From Bacteroidales bacterium GP2 (GTDB taxonomy: Bacteria; Bacteroidota; Bacteroidia; Bacteroidales; Muribaculaceae), in contig DAAJ01000117.1 of NCBI GenBank assembly GCA_001701115.1, positions 1 to 17,914 of the forward strand: a stretch of DNA of 17,914 nucleotides. Reading direction: 5' to 3'. Every line of letters starts with the position of its first letter. Within the stretch, counting starts at the first letter, position 1. Below the pieces are notes generated by a model. The model did not search any database. It saw only the letters and a list, made by a program, of their open reading frames with translations, and had not been told where the DNA came from. Of this stretch, positions 15,973-17,914 are shown in pieces. Both the position numbers and the translations under genes were made by a program.

Positions 15973-17721
15973 ATGTTGAATAATATTACTCGCCACATAC
16001 TTACGCTTCTCTTTATCTGTTCATTCAGTACGATATTTGGACAGTCTGTTTCCAAAGAGGAAGCGATATCAAAAGCCAAACAGTTTGTAAGCACGACATT
16101 TCCACAATCTCGTGCAAGCGATGATGCACAGTTTGAACAAGTAGATATTGCAAAATATCTCTATGTATTCAACTTATCTACAGGTGGCTACGTGATTGTA
16201 TCAGGAGAACCAACGACTGAAAGCATTATCGGTTATAGCACATCAGGGAAAATTGACAAAAACAATCTCCCTTCTAACCTGAAAGCAGTCTTGAATGGTT
16301 ATGAAAATGAAATAAAGTCATCTATTGGCACGAAAGAACCTCTTTCACGAGCAGATGCTACACCACATTACAATAAGGCGATAGAACCTTTGGTTAAAGT
16401 CAAATGGAATCAAGGGTCTCCTTATGATAAATACACACCCTATGTAGATGGTCAAAAAACTCCGACAGGTTGTGTGCCTACCGCTATGGCGCAATTAATG
16501 GGTCATTACAAATGGCCCAAAAAAGGTCATGGTTATATAACTCATGGATTCGTAGAGAATGATAAAGTAAGAATTGATTCAATCAATCTTGATACTACTC
16601 CTATTGATTGGGCTAATATGTGTGATACATATAGAGGGAATGAAACCGAAGAGCAGAAAGAAGCAGTTGCAATGTTGATGAGAATGTGTGGTTATGCCTG
16701 TGGGGTAAATTATAAACCATCAGGCAGTGGAGTAGGTGGTGGTACTCCTGCAAATGCATTAAAGAATCATTTTTATTATAAAGTAGTAAAAACAGATAAA
16801 AACATATTAGCTGTTTATTTAGATATGCATAATTTTATGTATGAAGCCTTGAAAGAAAAGAAACCACTTATTTGTAGTATTGTAGGATTAGGAGGAGATC
16901 CAGGTCATGAAGTAATTGTAGATGGTTGTGATAAGAATGGTTTCTTTCATATCAATTTTGGTTGGGGTGGAAGTCATGATGGATATTTCAGAATGTGCAG
17001 TAGAAAATATGTAGGTTATACTTTCGGAATATTTGAAGATGTTATTCTTGCTGAACCTGACTATGAAATGAGAGAGGAAGAAGATAGCACCGTAGAACCC
17101 ACAACAGCATATATTGGTATTACTGATAATGAAGGTAAGTGGAATTATACTGAAGATAATGGGGATGAGGATGAGTTCACGAATGGTCTATATAATTCTT
17201 CCGATTATAGAAATATAGAAATCGGATTGAGGATAGCTGTTTCTGAGAAAGAGAATAAATATATCAGTTTGTGTAGTTTTGATAAAGAAGGAAATTGCAT
17301 CAGTAATGAATATGTCCAATATTCAGGACTACAGACGAAAGTAAAATATTTGGCAGAACTTGCATCTATGTTAAATCTAAATGGTGGGAAATATAAATGT
17401 TATCCTGCGTATAGAAAGTTTGAAGATAATGAATGGAAGGATATAGAAATAACCTTACATGTATCTGCCTCATGTATTTTTATGTTAGTAAAAGATTCAA
17501 AAATTGTTTTTTCAACACCTGATATTAATAAGATATCTGTAAGAGTTGAGGATAAGACAATATGTATAGACGATTATTACACAACCTATAATATTAATAT
17601 CTTTAATACCTACGGTTTGCTTGTTTATTCGGGCAGCGAGGATAAAATTAAGGTAAATTCAGCAGGTGTTTATACAATCAAAATTGGATGGGATTTTCAT
17701 AAAAGTGTAATTGTTAAATAA
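15973..17721 (+). CDS. Secreted C10-family (streptopain-like) cysteine protease
   Basis: The 582-aa product has a signal peptide (about 1-23, ending IFGQ) without a lipobox. Next is a pro-domain (about 24-140) with KEEAISKAKQF and GGYVIVSGEPTTESIIGYS, typical of the Spi/streptopain propeptide that keeps the enzyme inactive. The catalytic domain has Cys167 in TPTGCVPTAMAQLM and His312 in GHEVIVDGC, then N328 and W331 in HINFGWGG; all expected C10 residues are present. After an acidic linker (about 365-375) there is a beta-rich region and a tail, INIFNTYGLLVYSG to VYTIKIGWDFHKSVIVK, that resembles a type IX secretion sorting domain. The gene is notably AT-rich compared with the nitrogen block. 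It probably shares a transcript with the preceding lipoprotein and ends at the terminator at 17752. Confidence 0.93.
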   Translation: MLNNITRHILTLLFICSFSTIFGQSVSKEEAISKAKQFVSTTFPQSRASDDAQFEQVDIAKYLYVFNLSTGGYVIVSGEPTTESIIGYSTSGKIDKNNLPSNLKAVLNGYENEIKSSIGTKEPLSRADATPHYNKAIEPLVKVKWNQGSPYDKYTPYVDGQKTPTGCVPTAMAQLMGHYKWPKKGHGYITHGFVENDKVRIDSINLDTTPIDWANMCDTYRGNETEEQKEAVAMLMRMCGYACGVNYKPSGSGVGGGTPANALKNHFYYKVVKTDKNILAVYLDMHNFMYEALKEKKPLICSIVGLGGDPGHEVIVDGCDKNGFFHINFGWGGSHDGYFRMCSRKYVGYTFGIFEDVILAEPDYEMREEEDSTVEPTTAYIGITDNEGKWNYTEDNGDEDEFTNGLYNSSDYRNIEIGLRIAVSEKENKYISLCSFDKEGNCISNEYVQYSGLQTKVKYLAELASMLNLNGGKYKCYPAYRKFEDNEWKDIEITLHVSASCIFMLVKDSKIVFSTPDINKISVRVEDKTICIDDYYTTYNINIFNTYGLLVYSGSEDKIKVNSAGVYTIKIGWDFHKSVIVK

Positions 17722-17751
17722 AATAGCATATCTTATAGCACACGGTTGGAG

Positions 17752-17791
17752 GTCGTTGAAGTCTTTTCGGAGCTTCAACGGCTTTCTTTTT
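17752..17791 (+). terminator. Terminator of the protease gene (repeat module copy 2)
   Basis: A 10-bp stem with one G-T pair (17752-17761 with 17773-17782, GTCGTTGAAG / CTTCAACGGC) and an 11-nt loop is followed by TTTCTTTTT. It starts 30 bases after the protease stop and shares both arms and the upstream CACAC with the module at 15417-15463. Confidence 0.85.
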
Positions 17792-17914
17792 ACGGGAGAA
17801 CACTGCATCGCCTCGCCGAGGCTCAAGGAGAGGATATATGCCTTACCCCACACTTCCTGACGGTCGTGTGGAGTTATACACAGAATCGCGCGTCCCGCGC
17901 TTTGCATACTCCAT
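17792..17914. other. Gene-free, inverted-repeat-rich right edge
   Basis: No convincing gene starts here. The stretch holds a perfect odd palindrome GCCTCGCCGAGGC (17810-17822), a CCACAC / GTGTGG hairpin near 17849-17872 and a GC-rich CGCG-TCC-CGCG element near the end. GC content jumps relative to the protease gene. It may be the edge of a repeated or mobile element continuing outside the window. Confidence 0.35.

Noticed and set aside
17659..17907. 82-codon minus-strand frame at the right edge, and a 23-codon one starting at 17914
   Set aside because: The longer frame runs through the terminator hairpin and the 3' end of the protease gene; neither has a domain, signal peptide or coding-like composition.
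1..17914. CRISPR arrays, transposases, integrases or insertion sequences
   Set aside because: No regularly spaced repeats and no recombinase-like protein were seen on either strand.

Overview
The window looks like chromosomal DNA of a member of the Bacteroidales (phylum Bacteroidota), most likely a gut commensal of the Muribaculaceae/Bacteroidaceae type. The clues are a type III glutamine synthetase, several matches to the Bacteroidota -7 promoter box TAnnTTTG, the absence of clear Shine-Dalgarno sequences, lipoproteins with acidic residues just after the lipobox cysteine, and a C10 (streptopain-like) protease. The genus is inference.

Left part (50-10052, + strand): a four-gene ammonium-assimilation and amide-nitrogen block, glnN (glutamine synthetase III), asnB (glutamine-dependent asparagine synthetase), gltB and gltD (large and small subunits of glutamate synthase). 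GS makes glutamine from glutamate and ammonia, GOGAT turns glutamine plus 2-oxoglutarate into two glutamates, and AsnB passes the glutamine amide to aspartate. A 13-bp hairpin separates glnN from asnB. A strong terminator follows gltD and also encodes the last codons of the convergent gene.

Middle (10126-13320, - strand): a stand-alone VanW-family protein of unknown function, and a GH13 glycogen branching enzyme with an odd lysine/alanine/proline-rich tail of about 55 residues. Each has its own candidate promoter, and a strong terminator lies between them.

RNA region (13440-14030, + strand): a tRNA-Leu(CAA) with promoter and terminator, then a stretch with no credible ORF. That stretch begins with a TATCTTTG box and ends in a hairpin plus T-run. 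In between it folds by hand into one long rod of nested helices, with an extra pairing that would form a pseudoknot. I read it as a structured small RNA, possibly a 6S-like or 'Bacteroidales-1'-type RNA.

Right part (14087-17721, + strand, increasingly AT-rich): an envelope/secretion group made of a small outer-membrane beta-barrel, an acidic lipoprotein, a lipocalin-like lipoprotein, and a secreted C10 cysteine protease with a sorting-domain-like C-terminal tail. Two near-identical terminator modules (about 15417 and 17740) bracket the last two genes, so these may form a discrete cassette. The small lipoprotein next to the protease could be its inhibitor. The final 120 bases carry no convincing gene but are rich in inverted repeats.
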